Positions 5,949 to 6,250 of a DNA stretch of 6,250 nucleotides are shown piece after piece. The stretch is from assembly GCA_030669465.1 (NCBI GenBank), contig DAOVDN010000071.1, forward strand, positions 1 to 6,250, written 5' to 3'. Numbering within the stretch: position 1 is the first letter of the stretch; the number at the start of each line of letters is the position of its first letter. The notes under the pieces are model-generated. The model was not told the DNA's origin, did no database searches, and worked only from the letters and a program-made list of their open reading frames with translations. A program made the position numbers and the translations under genes. Origin of the DNA: Desulfobacterales bacterium. GTDB taxonomy: Bacteria > Desulfobacterota > Desulfobacteria > Desulfobacterales > ETH-SRB1.

Positions 5949-6250
5949 GATTACGAAAAACAGGATAAAAACTTGACCCCACCAACCAATACTACTGAAA
6001 CAGATCTCCTCCGGGAAATGAGCATCCGATTAGATATCCCCTTCTGGCCCGAACTTCCTGGAGAGGATATCAGGGCTGATTTTACAAAGAAAATCCCGAT
6101 TCAATACCTGAAAAAACACAAGCTGGCGCCTATGGAAACTGCTGATGGCACATTCATAGCGGTAAACGATCCCTCCGATTTTCCACCCATTGATGACCTT
6201 CGCCGCATTCTCGACTGGGAAGATGCTAAAATCATCCTTTCCACCAGTTC
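5928..6250 (+). CDS. gspE: Type II secretion ATPase GspE, N-terminal part (runs off window)
   Basis: An open frame from ATG 5928 continues to the window end without a stop (107 complete codons). After a poorly conserved leader it reads LLREMSIRLDIPFWPELP, then KKIPIQYLKKHKLAPMETAD, TFIAVNDPSDFPPIDDLRRI and ILST. This is the N-terminal domain of GspE/PilB-type ATPases, including the typical IPI-YLKKHKL-P core and the V-DP-D-IDDLR stretch. Walker motifs would lie beyond the window. GspE is the cytoplasmic hexameric ATPase that binds GspL and powers pseudopilus growth; it normally follows gspD. The start is uncertain: ATG 5928 lies in the TGAACC array with an in-frame stop at 5922, whereas TTG 5973 is preceded by AGGA at 5962-5965 at good spacing, and ATG 6018 lies closer to the conserved domain. 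Type IV pilus PilB is the alternative, but the gspN-C-D context favours GspE. Confidence 0.9.
   Translation, partial: MNPEPLNDYEKQDKNLTPPTNTTETDLLREMSIRLDIPFWPELPGEDIRADFTKKIPIQYLKKHKLAPMETADGTFIAVNDPSDFPPIDDLRRILDWEDAKIILSTS

Overview
The window is a contiguous, all-plus-strand piece of a type II secretion system (T2SS, general secretory pathway) operon. It most likely comes from a diderm of the Desulfobacterota (former Deltaproteobacteria) or a close relative. That placement is inference: it rests on the GspN-type protein, an ExeA-type ATPase and a TPR protein set between gspC and gspD, the moderate GC content, and word-like intergenic repeats. No rRNA or other marker is present to prove it.

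Layout: gspN (17-838), a 91-base gap with a perfect inverted repeat, gspC (930-1775), a 104-base gap with a GC-rich patch and two short repeat families, an ExeA/GspA-like AAA ATPase (1880-2851), a GspB-like membrane protein with a periplasmic TPR domain (2848-3594, ATGA overlap), the outer-membrane secretin gspD (3602-5638), a 289-base repeat-filled gap, and the 5' end of gspE (5928 onward, running off the window). No gene is seen on the minus strand, and no tRNA, rRNA, CRISPR array or insertion sequence is seen.

How the genes work together: GspD forms the outer-membrane channel. GspC spans the inner membrane and links the inner-membrane platform to the secretin through its HR domain, with a C-terminal PDZ domain. 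GspE is the cytoplasmic ATPase that drives pseudopilus assembly. The ExeA-like ATPase and the adjacent GspB/TPR protein probably form the accessory pair that helps the secretin assemble or cross the peptidoglycan, as ExeA-ExeB do in Aeromonas. Here the ATPase lacks the periplasmic peptidoglycan-binding domain, and the partner carries TPRs. The ATPase, TPR and secretin genes are packed with 7 bases or less between them, which suggests translational coupling of this sub-module.

The most unusual part is non-coding. Every gap of any size is built from short degenerate direct and inverted words (TAGGCTGAAGGC, CTGGTTACTCGTTG, TGAACC, TGAGAAGATTAGAAGG, GAACCGCA). Two TGAACC arrays run directly into coding sequence: the same 20-base stretch follows the likely gspE start and a possible upstream start of the ATPase gene. 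The protein genes themselves form a recognisable T2SS, so no wholly new protein system is claimed.
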